From JAJPXC01 sp964510535 (GTDB lineage Bacteria; Bacteroidota; Bacteroidia; Bacteroidales; Muribaculaceae): a stretch of DNA of 64,000 nt. Shown piece by piece: positions 8,929-17,838 of this stretch. Positions within the stretch are counted from its first letter, which is position 1. Each line of letters begins with the position of its first letter. The DNA lies in NCBI GenBank assembly GCA_964510535.1, contig CAZECG010000008.1, positions 31,335 through 95,334 on the forward strand, given 5' to 3'. The translations under genes and the position numbers were made by a program. Below the pieces are notes generated by a model. It made no database searches. It was given only the letters and a program-made list of their open reading frames with translations, and was not told the origin of the DNA.

Positions 8929-10774
8929 TGTAAATCTTTGTATTTGATTCCAACATTCGTTGCTCAAGATATTTGCGTTGTGGTGAAATAGAGCCGGTAA
9001 GGTACTTCTCGATGACAAGACTACCTATCGGAACGCCAAATGTGGCACCAAATCCGGCATTCTCGACATAGACGCATACCGCAATCTTAGGATTATGGTA
9101 AGGTGCAAATCCTATAAATGCCGAATGGTCGCGGCCATGCGGATTCTGAGCCGTACCCGTCTTACCGCATACCTCGATGCCTGGCAGATTTGCCGAACGG
9201 CAAGTACCACCCGTGACGGCCATACGCATTCCCTCTGCGACATCATTGAAATGACGAGCGTCGATGGTTGGAATACGTTTTTCCAACAAATTAGAAGGCA
9301 TGACAGTGTCCTCAATCTCTTTAACGACATGGGGAGTAATGAACCATCCTCGGTTCGCAATAGTCGCACATAGATTGGCTATTTGCAAAGGGGTCGCCAA
9401 TATCTCACCTTGACCTATGGATACTGATATAATTGTATTGGCGCTCCAATGCCCTTCTCCATATATCTTATTGTAGAATTTTGCGTTAGGTATGAAACCG
9501 CGACCTTCACTCGGCAAGTCCACTCCCAATCGGTAACCGTAGCCCAACGACACAAGATGCTTTTTCCATACCTCGAACGCATTAGCCGTGCCGCCATACT
9601 TTGACCTTTTGTTATCAATCATCGCTTTAAATCCCCAGCAAAAATATGCGTTGCACGATGTTTGCAATGCCGGTTTGAGGTTGATTGGCGACCCATGGGT
9701 GTGGCAACCAACTTTAAGACCACCCGAAATGAAACCGTGATAACAGGGGTAAGCCGTCGATAAATTGACGACATTCTCTTGGAGGAAAATCAGCCCTTGA
9801 CTTGGCTTGAATGTCGATCCGGGCGGATATGCGCCCATCAGTGCCCGGTCAAACAGCGGCTTCTCGTGGTCTCTAACCAAGGCGGCGTAATTAGCACCGC
9901 GTTGGCGTCCGACGAGTAGCGTCGGGTCGTAAGTGGGGCTTGACACCAATGCTAAAATTTCTCCGGTCTCAGGCTCAATCGCCACTACGGCTCCGATTTT
10001 ATTGACCATGAGACTTTCGGCATATTGTTGCAAGTTTAGGTCAAGACTGAGTTTTAGGTTGCGCCCTGACACCGGTGCGACATCTTTTGCCCCGTTATCG
10101 TAACGGCCTTTGATACGGCCATGAGCGTCCCTAATTAATATTTCAACGCCTTTTTCGCCTCTTAGGTATTGCTCATAGCTTTTCTCAACTCCGAGGTCGC
10201 CGCAATAATCCCCGGTTTGGTAGTAAGCGTCGCGAGAAATATCATTGGAAGATACCTCACGAATATTACCCAACACGTTGGCTGCAGTCTTATGAGCGTA
10301 TTGTCTCAGAATCCTTTTTTGAATGAAGAATCCTGGATAACGATAAAGTTTTTCCTGAAGTCGTCCGTAATCTTCTGCCGACAGATGACTTATTAACCTC
10401 TGCGGAGTATATGATGAATACCCCGGATTCATGCGTTTGTCTTTCATATCCGACAGTCTTTTACGCAGTTGGTCAAGGGTCAAATTCAATGTACGACAAA
10501 AATCCAACGTGTCAAGTTCTTTGACATCGCGAGGAATCATCATAACATCATATGCGGGTTGGTTGTAAACTATAAGTTTACCGTTGCGGTCATAAATAAG
10601 TCCCCTTGAGGGGTATTGGGTCTTATTCAAGAACGCATTTATATCAGCGTATTCCTTGTATCGATTGTCAGCGATTTGAAGGTCATATAATCTCACGACA
10701 TATATAATCGCTATCAGAATGAGGAAACCGCCAATTACATATTTACGTTTCTCAAGATTATAATCTTTTCGCAT
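8909..10774 (-). CDS. mrdA: Penicillin-binding protein 2 (elongation transpeptidase)
   Basis: Class B transpeptidase that crosslinks septum-independent peptidoglycan in the elongasome. The 621-residue product has one N-terminal membrane helix (about 12-28), a dimerisation region and a C-terminal acyl-serine domain. The three active-site motifs are intact: STFK (Ser320), SCN (373-375) and KTG (538-540, in VCGKTGTAQN). The PSRGLIYDRNG block near residue 55 is typical of PBP2. The gene overlaps mreD by 17 bp upstream and rodA downstream, consistent with translational coupling in the mre operon. Confidence 0.96.
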   Translation of the reverse strand: MRKDYNLEKRKYVIGGFLILIAIIYVVRLYDLQIADNRYKEYADINAFLNKTQYPSRGLIYDRNGKLIVYNQPAYDVMMIPRDVKELDTLDFCRTLNLTLDQLRKRLSDMKDKRMNPGYSSYTPQRLISHLSAEDYGRLQEKLYRYPGFFIQKRILRQYAHKTAANVLGNIREVSSNDISRDAYYQTGDYCGDLGVEKSYEQYLRGEKGVEILIRDAHGRIKGRYDNGAKDVAPVSGRNLKLSLDLNLQQYAESLMVNKIGAVVAIEPETGEILALVSSPTYDPTLLVGRQRGANYAALVRDHEKPLFDRALMGAYPPGSTFKPSQGLIFLQENVVNLSTAYPCYHGFISGGLKVGCHTHGSPINLKPALQTSCNAYFCWGFKAMIDNKRSKYGGTANAFEVWKKHLVSLGYGYRLGVDLPSEGRGFIPNAKFYNKIYGEGHWSANTIISVSIGQGEILATPLQIANLCATIANRGWFITPHVVKEIEDTVMPSNLLEKRIPTIDARHFNDVAEGMRMAVTGGTCRSANLPGIEVCGKTGTAQNPHGRDHSAFIGFAPYHNPKIAVCVYVENAGFGATFGVPIGSLVIEKYLTGSISPQRKYLEQRMLESNTKIYSGVKKH

Positions 10775-11279
10775 TTCGTCGTATGCTGAGGCAATCTATG
10801 CCTAAAATGAGAGAAAATGTCAACACGCTGCTGCCAATAACTCGCGACAGCAATCTGATGGGGTTAAAGAATGAGAATGACTCTATGGTAAAGTAAAGCA
10901 CACAATAAATTACTGTCATAGAAATCAGATACTTCATGAATACCGCCAATCCGAGAGATTTTATTGATGGCTCAGGGTCGGTCAAATCCTCCTCTCTTGG
11001 GAAGTACAGTCTTAGCACAGGCTTTTTCAGCGTGGCGAATATTGTGCAAGCAAGCGCATTCATACCCTGAGTATCAGAAAAAATATCAATTGTCAATCCC
11101 AAGAGAAACGACAATGTAATTGTCCAATTCAGCCCAAGTGTTACAGGCAGTTTTATGATAAAATAGATAAATACTAACGGCAAAGCTACACTAAAAAGGA
11201 ACAGATGGTTAAATATAATCACCTGAGCAGTAACAAGCACTACAAATAATAAGATGAAACCTAATATTGATCTGGCCAT
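10758..11279 (-). CDS. mreD: Rod shape-determining membrane protein MreD
   Basis: Small integral membrane scaffold of the elongasome, linking MreC and the PBP2/RodA pair to MreB filaments. The 173-residue product has about five hydrophobic segments, beginning MARSILGFILLFVVLVTAQV, and includes LGLTIDIFSDTQGMNALACT, a block found in Bacteroidetes MreD proteins. Sequence alone is weakly conserved in this family; the position directly between mreC and mrdA makes the call secure. It overlaps mrdA by 17 bp and lies 27 bp after mreC. Confidence 0.92.
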   Translation of the reverse strand: MARSILGFILLFVVLVTAQVIIFNHLFLFSVALPLVFIYFIIKLPVTLGLNWTITLSFLLGLTIDIFSDTQGMNALACTIFATLKKPVLRLYFPREEDLTDPEPSIKSLGLAVFMKYLISMTVIYCVLYFTIESFSFFNPIRLLSRVIGSSVLTFSLILGIDCLSIRRNAKRL

Positions 11280-11306
11280 TTGGTTTGTAACTATTGCTTT
11301 TTACTT

Positions 11307-12167
11307 CTAATTGGTTTTGTTGTCTTCATACAAAGCCTCGGTCTCAACCCTTTCTATCTCCTCTTTCAAAGCATTTGAGATAATTCTTACCGTGCTTAAC
11401 TGAGAGAAGTCGGTCAACAGTTTTACGCGAAGCGTGAAGAAGTTGTCGTTAGCGTCCCTGGCTTTGCCTATAACTATGCCGACCGGAATCCCTTCAGGAA
11501 ATACTGCCGAATAACCGCTTGTAACAATTGTGTCACCTTGATTGAACACCGTATGCTTAGGCAATTCCTCTAAAACAGCCTCTTCGTATGTACGCCCATC
11601 CCATACCAACGACCCGAAACTATCACTGCCTTTCACCCTGCACGATAGTCTGAAATTAGGATTTAGCAATGAAATTACACGCGAGCTGTGGGGCGCGACA
11701 ATATTTACCACACCAACCACGCCGTTTTGGTCCACGACACCCATTTCGGGCTTAACCCCGTCAAGCTCTCCCTTTTCAATAGTTATGTAATTGTAAGGGC
11801 GCGTGATGCTGTTGTTTATAACATGGGCGATAATAAAACTATATGGGTTCAAGACTTCGCTGACAACCATAGAATCAGCATAGGATGATTCCCTATACGA
11901 CCTGAGCTGATGACGTAGTCCGATTACTTCGGCCTCAAGGCTCGCATTTCGTCGCTGCAAGTCCTCGTTTATATCCCTTAGATGAAAATATGATGTAAAA
12001 GCATTGGCTTCCTCATACACAGAGGAAGCCAACTTTCCGGCCGATGTCATATAGACATGGTGATGATATGGATTACGATCAAATAATAACACGCAAGAGA
12101 TGATCACATAGAATGTGAACACAAAAACAGAACTATATCTAACTAAAAAGCTGAATAGACTGCGCAC
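11307..12167 (-). CDS. mreC: Rod shape-determining protein MreC
   Basis: Bitopic periplasmic scaffold that activates PBP2 in cell elongation. The 286-residue product has one N-terminal membrane helix (about 10-28), a short coiled coil (about 60-88, EDLQRRNASLEAEVIGLRHQ), and the two-barrel MreC domain with blocks ITIEKGELDGVKPEMGVVD and NQGDTIVTSGYSAVFPEGIP. Length is in the usual range for the phylum. It follows mreB by 22 bp and precedes mreD by 27 bp in one transcription unit. Confidence 0.95.
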   Translation of the reverse strand: MRSLFSFLVRYSSVFVFTFYVIISCVLLFDRNPYHHHVYMTSAGKLASSVYEEANAFTSYFHLRDINEDLQRRNASLEAEVIGLRHQLRSYRESSYADSMVVSEVLNPYSFIIAHVINNSITRPYNYITIEKGELDGVKPEMGVVDQNGVVGVVNIVAPHSSRVISLLNPNFRLSCRVKGSDSFGSLVWDGRTYEEAVLEELPKHTVFNQGDTIVTSGYSAVFPEGIPVGIVIGKARDANDNFFTLRVKLLTDFSQLSTVRIISNALKEEIERVETEALYEDNKTN

Positions 12168-12189
12168 TGTTCTTTACTCTCTTGATGAA

Positions 12190-13206
12190 TTATCTGATTA
12201 GGAATGAGAAATTCTGAATATTTTTCAATGCCACACCAGTACCTTTTGCCACTGCAAGCAATGGGTCTTCAGCGATGTGGAACTGAATGCCTATTTTATC
12301 GGTCAGTCGTTTGTCCAAACCTCTAATTAAAGCACCGCCACCGGCGAGCCATATACCGTTTCTAACGATGTCGGCATATAATTCGGGTGGTGTTTGCTCC
12401 AATGCGCTCAATACTGCCGCTTCAATCTTTGATATGGATTTTTCTATGCAATGCGAAATTTCCTGATATGACACAGGAACTTCCATCGGTAGGGCAGTCA
12501 TTTGGTTAGGGCCATGTACAATGAAATCCTCTGGCGGATTATCAAGCTCAGTCAATGCAGACCCTACATTTATCTTTATCTGTTCAGCTGTACGCTCTCC
12601 AACTTTCACATTGTGGGCGCGACGCATATGCGACTGAATGTCATCTGTGAGATCGTCACCGGCAATCTGGATGCTCTTGTTGCTAACAATTCCGCCAAGT
12701 GAAATAACGGCTATTTCAGTCGTGCCACCGCCTATATCGACAATCATGTTGCCTTCTGCAGCTTCAACATCAAGGCCAATTCCGAGAGCAGCCGCCATGG
12801 GTTCGTAAATCATATACACATCGCGACCTCCGGCGTGTTCCGATGAGTCGCGAACAGCGCGAATTTCAACTTCGGTCGACCCTGAAGGTATGCCGACAAC
12901 CATACGCAATGACGGTGAGAACCAACTTTTGGAACTTGCCTTTTTAACAAGACCGCGAATCATTAGCTCGGCTGCGTTAAAATCGGCAATAACACCTTTA
13001 CGCAAAGGACGTACGGTGCGTATATGGTCATTCTCTTTCCCTTGCATCTGTTGAGCCTCTTTTCCGACTGCTATTAATTTGTCGGTACGGCGGTCAAGGG
13101 CGACAATTGACGGCTCATCAATCACAATTTTCCCATTATGGATGATAATTGTGTTGGCGGTACCAAGGTCAATTGCTATTTCTTTAGTGAGGGAGAAAAG
13201 TCTCAT
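12190..13206 (-). CDS. mreB: Rod shape-determining actin homologue MreB
   Basis: Cytoplasmic actin-like ATPase whose membrane-associated filaments steer the elongation machinery. The 338-residue product carries phosphate-binding motif 1 (IDLGTANTIIIHNGKIVID), motif 2 (NMIVDIGGGTTEIAVISLGG) and the adenosine motif (NGIWLAGGGALIRGLDKRL). An N-terminal MRLFSLTKEIAID stretch could form the short amphipathic membrane anchor. It begins 31 bp after purH, so the cell-shape genes are probably read through from the purH promoter. Rod or ovoid cell shape is implied. Confidence 0.97.
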   Translation of the reverse strand: MRLFSLTKEIAIDLGTANTIIIHNGKIVIDEPSIVALDRRTDKLIAVGKEAQQMQGKENDHIRTVRPLRKGVIADFNAAELMIRGLVKKASSKSWFSPSLRMVVGIPSGSTEVEIRAVRDSSEHAGGRDVYMIYEPMAAALGIGLDVEAAEGNMIVDIGGGTTEIAVISLGGIVSNKSIQIAGDDLTDDIQSHMRRAHNVKVGERTAEQIKINVGSALTELDNPPEDFIVHGPNQMTALPMEVPVSYQEISHCIEKSISKIEAAVLSALEQTPPELYADIVRNGIWLAGGGALIRGLDKRLTDKIGIQFHIAEDPLLAVAKGTGVALKNIQNFSFLIR

Positions 13207-13236
13207 GGGAATAATCGAGTAGGTGGGGTTCTTATA

Positions 13237-14763
13237 TTAATGTTTAAAATGGCGTATACCTGTAGTAACCATGGCGACACCGTTTGCGTTACAATAGTCA
13301 ATTGACTCGTTATCGCGAACCGAACCACCGGGTTGAATAACGGCATTGATTCCTGCCTCATGAGCGATTTGGACGCAGTCAGGGAAGGGGAAGAATGCGT
13401 CTGAGGCCATTACTGCACCGTTAAGATCAAAGCCAAACGATTGAGCTTTTGTAATAGCTTGTCTCAAGGCATCAACTCGTGATGTTTGGCCGACACCACT
13501 GGCACACAACTGACCGTTTTTAGCAAGTACGATGGCATTGCTCTTGCTGTGCTTAACAATTTTGTTTGCGAAAAGTAAATCAGCTACTTGTTCGGGTGTA
13601 ACAGTTTTTTCCGTCACTTGAGTGAGATCGTCAGGGGTTTCAACTTTGAGGTCGCGGTCTTGGACTAAAGCTCCGTTTAGAACCGTGCGGACCTGTTTCT
13701 TAGTGGTGTTTTTGATTTTTTGCACTAAGATAATTCGGTTCTTTTTCTGCTCTAAGATTTTCAAGGCATCCTCATCATATGCGGGTGCGATTACAACTTC
13801 AAAGAAAATTTTATTGATTTCTTCAGCAGTCACAGCGTCAATAGTGCGATTAGTTATGAGTACGCCACCGAACGCTGAGACCGGATCGCCGGCCAAGGCG
13901 TCTTTCCATGCATCTAACACAGTAGAACGGGTGGCGAGTCCACATGCGTTATTGTGCTTCAATACAGCGAATGTGGGTTCATTAAATTCAGAGATGAGGG
14001 ACACCGCTGCATCAATGTCGAGAAGATTGTTGTACGAGATTTCTTTGCCGTGGAGCTGGTCGAACATTGAGTTGAGGTCTCCGAAGAATACACCTTTCTG
14101 GTGGGGGTTTTCACCATATCTCATCGGTTTTGAACTGTCGATTGCCATACGTAATGCCGACGGGGTTTCGTCTCCATCGAAGTAAGCAAAAATTGAACTG
14201 TCGTATGACGACGATACGGCGAACGCTTCTTTGGCAAACCAACGACGCTCGTCTATTGTCGATTGTGCGCCTTGCTTTTTAAGCAGCTCGGCGAGCGGAG
14301 TGTATTGGTCTTTTGACGCGACGATGATAACGTCATTGTAGTTTTTAGCGGCGGCTCTGATGAGCGATATTCCGCCTATGTCGATTTTCTCGATAATGTC
14401 GGCATCTGATGCGCCTGAGGCCACGGTGTCAACAAACGGATAGAGGTCTACGATGACAAGGTCAATCTCGGGAATGTCGTAAGTGGCTATCTGTTCGCGG
14501 TCTCCTTGATTTTCGCGGCGGTTAAGGATGCCGCCGAACACTTTGGGGTGAAGGGTTTTGACGCGGCCTCCAAGTATCGAAGGATAGCCTGTCAAATCTT
14601 CGACTGCGTCACAAGGATAACCAAGCGACTCGATGAATGATTTAGTACCACCGGTAGAAAGGAACTTCACACCGTCTTTATTCAAAAGAGATAAAATCTC
14701 GTCAAGCCCGTCTTTGTGAAAAACCGAGATGAGCGCGGTCTTAATTTTTTTTGCGTCAGCCAT
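13237..14763 (-). CDS. purH: Bifunctional AICAR transformylase / IMP cyclohydrolase
   Basis: Catalyses the last two steps of IMP synthesis: formyl transfer from 10-formyl-tetrahydrofolate to AICAR and ring closure. The 508-residue product has the N-terminal cyclohydrolase domain (FLSTGGTKSFIESLG, GGRVKTLHPKVFGGIL, IDIGGISLIRAAAKNY) and the C-terminal transformylase domain (AVLKHNNACGLA, FPFPDCVQIAHEAG, IQPGGSVRDNESID). The Lys-His of KHNN is catalytic in the family. I chose ATG 14763 (MADAKKIKTALIS) over an in-frame ATG 21 nt upstream, because homologues begin there. It heads the operon that continues into mreBCD. Confidence 0.97.
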   Translation of the reverse strand: MADAKKIKTALISVFHKDGLDEILSLLNKDGVKFLSTGGTKSFIESLGYPCDAVEDLTGYPSILGGRVKTLHPKVFGGILNRRENQGDREQIATYDIPEIDLVIVDLYPFVDTVASGASDADIIEKIDIGGISLIRAAAKNYNDVIIVASKDQYTPLAELLKKQGAQSTIDERRWFAKEAFAVSSSYDSSIFAYFDGDETPSALRMAIDSSKPMRYGENPHQKGVFFGDLNSMFDQLHGKEISYNNLLDIDAAVSLISEFNEPTFAVLKHNNACGLATRSTVLDAWKDALAGDPVSAFGGVLITNRTIDAVTAEEINKIFFEVVIAPAYDEDALKILEQKKNRIILVQKIKNTTKKQVRTVLNGALVQDRDLKVETPDDLTQVTEKTVTPEQVADLLFANKIVKHSKSNAIVLAKNGQLCASGVGQTSRVDALRQAITKAQSFGFDLNGAVMASDAFFPFPDCVQIAHEAGINAVIQPGGSVRDNESIDYCNANGVAMVTTGIRHFKH

Positions 14764-14794
14764 ATATTGTGTTATGATTTTCAAAACTTGGCTG

Positions 14795-14802
14795 CAAATT
14801 TA
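14795..14802 (-). promoter_or_regulatory. Bacteroidetes -7 element before purH
   Basis: On the minus strand the bases read TAAATTTG, an exact match to the phylum consensus TAnnTTTG, about 30 nt before the purH start. No clear TTTG -33 box is seen at the ideal spacing. Confidence 0.5.
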
Positions 14803-14840
14803 CAAAAATTTACGGTCACAGTCGTAATGTTCCATGCTTT

Positions 14841-15290
14841 TTATTGCAGTATCTGTTTTGCGTGGTCTTTAGTCTTAATTTCCTTTGGCCCGATAATACG
14901 TTCGATTGTTCCATCTTCTGAAATTAAGAATGTGGTACGAAATGTTCCCATATATTTTCGTCCATACATCGACTTTTCGCCCCACACACCAAACGCTTCA
15001 ACCAAAGAGCGGTCAGTGTCCGCGATAAGCGGAAAAGGTAAGCCGTTTTTCTCAATGAAACGACGATGAGATGCCTCGTTATCGACGCTCACACCAATTA
15101 TCTGATAACCGGCTTGGGATAAATCAGCATAATTATCCCTTAGATTACAAGCCTGTGCAGTGCATCCCGATGTTAAATCTTTGGGATAGAAGTAGAGGGC
15201 TATCTTTTTGCCCGGGAAATCGGAGCGTTTAATCTCGTTCCCGTTTTGGTCTAATCCCAGTCGGTCGGGGGCAATGTCTCCTATTGTCAT
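14841..15290 (-). CDS. bcp: Thioredoxin-dependent peroxiredoxin (Bcp/PrxQ)
   Basis: Cytosolic thiol peroxidase that reduces hydrogen peroxide and organic hydroperoxides using thioredoxin. The 149-residue product shows the FYPKDLTSGCTAQACNLRD block with the peroxidatic cysteine (in SGC) and, five residues on, the candidate resolving cysteine typical of Bcp. TFLISEDGTIERII and the conserved RTTF Arg are also present. Length is normal. It is the last gene of the zapA-rny-ricT-cca series, 63 bp after a secreted unknown, and is followed by the purH promoter. Confidence 0.95.
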   Translation of the reverse strand: MTIGDIAPDRLGLDQNGNEIKRSDFPGKKIALYFYPKDLTSGCTAQACNLRDNYADLSQAGYQIIGVSVDNEASHRRFIEKNGLPFPLIADTDRSLVEAFGVWGEKSMYGRKYMGTFRTTFLISEDGTIERIIGPKEIKTKDHAKQILQ

Positions 15291-15353
15291 TCGGTTGATG
15301 GATTTTTAAGTTTACGTTTGAGTTAATGTGGAGGCCAACTGTTACTCAAGATG

Positions 15354-15926
15354 TCACCAGTTGTTCTCCTCTGATGTCTCGTAGTTTTTTACGCGGCTGA
15401 TTAGCTCACCTAAAAATTCGTCGAAATGCTTGTTGATTTGGTCTACCATATCTTTCTCGCGAATTTCACCGTCATCTTTGAATAAGTGTCCTTTGCGGTT
15501 GAGGCTGGTGTTGACGCTAAGAGCGCTCCCTTTGCCTATTTCGATTATGGAGTGACGGCATTTGAGCGACGAGAGGGTGGGAGCGTCGATGCGTATGCGG
15601 TTGGGCTTGAATTTGATTTCAATGCTCCAGTTTGCCGAATATTTATCTTTTATTCCTGCAAGATAGTCTTTGGCGACCTTCATCCCTTCACACGTCACGA
15701 TAATGATGTCGGGTTCGTTATATTTCAAGTCGTAATCACGAGACTTAAGCATAGATGTCAACACGGTTTTGGTGCGTTGAAACAGTTGTTTTTGAGTGCC
15801 TTTGACCTGTTCGACTATAAAGTCTTTGCCATCTTCGGTCTGTATGCCGTTGGCAGTCAGTTTAAACTGTGCGGCAAGCAACATCGGCATTGCCAACATT
15901 ATGAGCATAATAAATATTTTCTTCAT
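15354..15926 (-). CDS. Secreted protein of unknown function, possibly DUF4468-like
   Basis: A 190-residue protein with a clear signal peptide (MKKIFIMLIMLAMPMLLAAQ). I placed the start at ATG 15926, since the upstream in-frame Met adds a charged 15-residue stretch before the signal. The mature part contains QKQLFQRTKTVLTSMLKSRD and an alternating beta-strand region (IIIVTCEGMKVAKDYLAG; NWSIEIKFKPNRIRIDAP), reminiscent of the DUF4468/TBP-like fold common in secreted Bacteroidetes proteins. That resemblance is from memory of the pattern, not a search. It lies 46 bp after the U32-family gene. Confidence 0.7.
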   Translation of the reverse strand: MKKIFIMLIMLAMPMLLAAQFKLTANGIQTEDGKDFIVEQVKGTQKQLFQRTKTVLTSMLKSRDYDLKYNEPDIIIVTCEGMKVAKDYLAGIKDKYSANWSIEIKFKPNRIRIDAPTLSSLKCRHSIIEIGKGSALSVNTSLNRKGHLFKDDGEIREKDMVDQINKHFDEFLGELISRVKNYETSEENNW

Positions 15927-15972
15927 TGTCGGTCGTGTTAAAAGATTGAATGATAGTCGCAAATATAACAAT

Positions 15973-17838
15973 TTATCTTAATGTTGTCAATACTTGCATC
16001 TCGCAATTATTACAATCAAATTTAAGCCGGAATTTGATGTTGCCGTTTTTGATGAACAACACCTGTGGCAGTGAGTCGGCGTTAGCGCCTTTGAGGCAAC
16101 ATCCGAGTTCTCGTCTCAAGCAATAGCGTGTTGTCATCACTCTCAGACTGTCTTTGTCGATTTTGGCCAATGTCTCAAGTGCAGCTTCAATTGTTTTCGC
16201 ACCGTGGCTCTCGTAAAATTGGCGGGCCAAGCGGTTGGCTATGTTGTCGTGGTAGCTTGTGTCGGCATTGCCCGGTAGCGGTGAATTAGTGCTTTCGGCT
16301 TTGCGGTAGTCGAAGCGGTGGTTGAGCACAATGGCGCGGTTAAGGCTTTCGACCGTTTTACGTCGCAAGGCTGTCAATTGTGATTTAGGGACAAAGATGT
16401 CGCCGATGGTGTCGTTGAGATTGACCAAACGATAGTTGGTATTACCCAACTTTGACAGAGCGTCGCGACGCGACGCTTTCTGGTCAGTGGCGGCTTTGGC
16501 TGGCAGGATGTCAATTGATGTCGAGACGCTTATGACTGTCCCATCGACTGAAGCATCGAGAGCGATAGCCGATTGCCCCGCTTTGCGTAGGGTTAACGTC
16601 ACGCCTATGCGGCGGTCGGCGGTGTTGCCATCGAGTTTATCCTCCCACAGCTTGTCGGAGTTACGAAACAGCGTGGTGTTATTCTTAATCTCTATGCGGT
16701 TTGCCGGAAAAAGCAAGTCGCCATCCACTTTGTTAAGGCGGAATCCTTTGAATTCGCCGTTTGCGTCATAAAAGCCCATCCCGTCTCCATTATGCAGCAT
16801 TGCACTCAGACTCGCTCTGATAGCGTTGCCTGTAGTCCCTTTAACGCAGCCTACGGCTGTTCCTGTCGACTTAGGGGACTCTATCGAGGCAATGTTTTCG
16901 CTTGGCGTTCTTGATGTCAGAAAGTAATCGGTGTAGCCGCGGTTGAAACTTCTATAGAGGTCGGGCGTGAATGTCAGCTCGCAATCGCCGAGCGATGCAC
17001 GCCGATAGCGGTCGGGGTTAGCGGCTATGGCTGCGTCGATAGCTTTGCGATAAGCGGCGACGACGTTTTTCACATAGTGAGCGTCTTTTAGTCGACCCTC
17101 GATTTTGAACGATGACACGCCTGCGTCAATCATTTCTGCCACCATCTCTATGCGATTCATATCTTTCAGCGATAGCAAGTGTCGTCCGCGGGCTACCGGG
17201 ATTGCGTTGCCTTTTTCGTCAAGAAGTTGGTAAGGCAGGCGACACATTTGAGCGCATTCGCCACGGTTAGCACTCCGGCCGTTCACCATGAAACTCGCCT
17301 GACAATCGCCACTATAACTCACGCATAATGCGCCATGAACAAACGCTTCCAGTGGTACATAGACTGAACTACTGATATTTCTAATCTCATGTAGCGTCAA
17401 TTCTCTCGCAAGTACGATTTGAGAAAATCCTACACTTTCAAGAAATTTTGCCTTTTCAGCATCGCGAGTGTCGCATTGTGTGCTCGCATGGAGGGCGATT
17501 GGCGGAATATCCATTCTTAGAATACCTAAATCCTGCACTATCAACGCGTCGACTTCTCTGCGGTACAGCTCTTTAATCAGTCTTTCAACAACCTTCAATT
17601 CATCGTCGTACACAATTGTGTTGACCGTGCAATAGACTCTACATCCAAACTGATGCGCATAGTTAACGGCTCTTGAAATATCATCAAGAGAATTGGCGGC
17701 GGCCACTCGTGCCCCAAACGATGACGCACCCATGTAAACCGCATCAGCTCCATGTTTTATGGCGTCTATCGCTATATCGGGAGTTCTTGCAGGGGCCAAT
17801 AGTTCAATCGGCCGACTACTTGTCTGTTTCATCTGCAT
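15973..17838 (-). CDS. Peptidase U32 family protein, probably RlhA-type RNA hydroxylation factor
   Basis: Despite the family name, characterised U32 relatives (RlhA, TrhP) act in tRNA or rRNA hydroxylation with an Fe-S cluster. The 621-residue product has the TIM-barrel start IELLAPARTPDIAIDAIKHG, GADAVYMGAS, VQDLGILRM, HASTQCD and the signature block EAFVHGALCVSYSGDCQASF, followed by NRGECAQMCRLPY, whose cysteines fit cluster ligands. A C-terminal domain with CLRRELGCC and CNNCE adds further cysteines. Length is nearer RlhA than TrhP. It overlaps the 3' end of cca by 23 bp, so both are probably coupled RNA-processing genes. Met3 is an alternative start. Confidence 0.85.
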   Translation of the reverse strand: MQMKQTSSRPIELLAPARTPDIAIDAIKHGADAVYMGASSFGARVAAANSLDDISRAVNYAHQFGCRVYCTVNTIVYDDELKVVERLIKELYRREVDALIVQDLGILRMDIPPIALHASTQCDTRDAEKAKFLESVGFSQIVLARELTLHEIRNISSSVYVPLEAFVHGALCVSYSGDCQASFMVNGRSANRGECAQMCRLPYQLLDEKGNAIPVARGRHLLSLKDMNRIEMVAEMIDAGVSSFKIEGRLKDAHYVKNVVAAYRKAIDAAIAANPDRYRRASLGDCELTFTPDLYRSFNRGYTDYFLTSRTPSENIASIESPKSTGTAVGCVKGTTGNAIRASLSAMLHNGDGMGFYDANGEFKGFRLNKVDGDLLFPANRIEIKNNTTLFRNSDKLWEDKLDGNTADRRIGVTLTLRKAGQSAIALDASVDGTVISVSTSIDILPAKAATDQKASRRDALSKLGNTNYRLVNLNDTIGDIFVPKSQLTALRRKTVESLNRAIVLNHRFDYRKAESTNSPLPGNADTSYHDNIANRLARQFYESHGAKTIEAALETLAKIDKDSLRVMTTRYCLRRELGCCLKGANADSLPQVLFIKNGNIKFRLKFDCNNCEMQVLTTLR

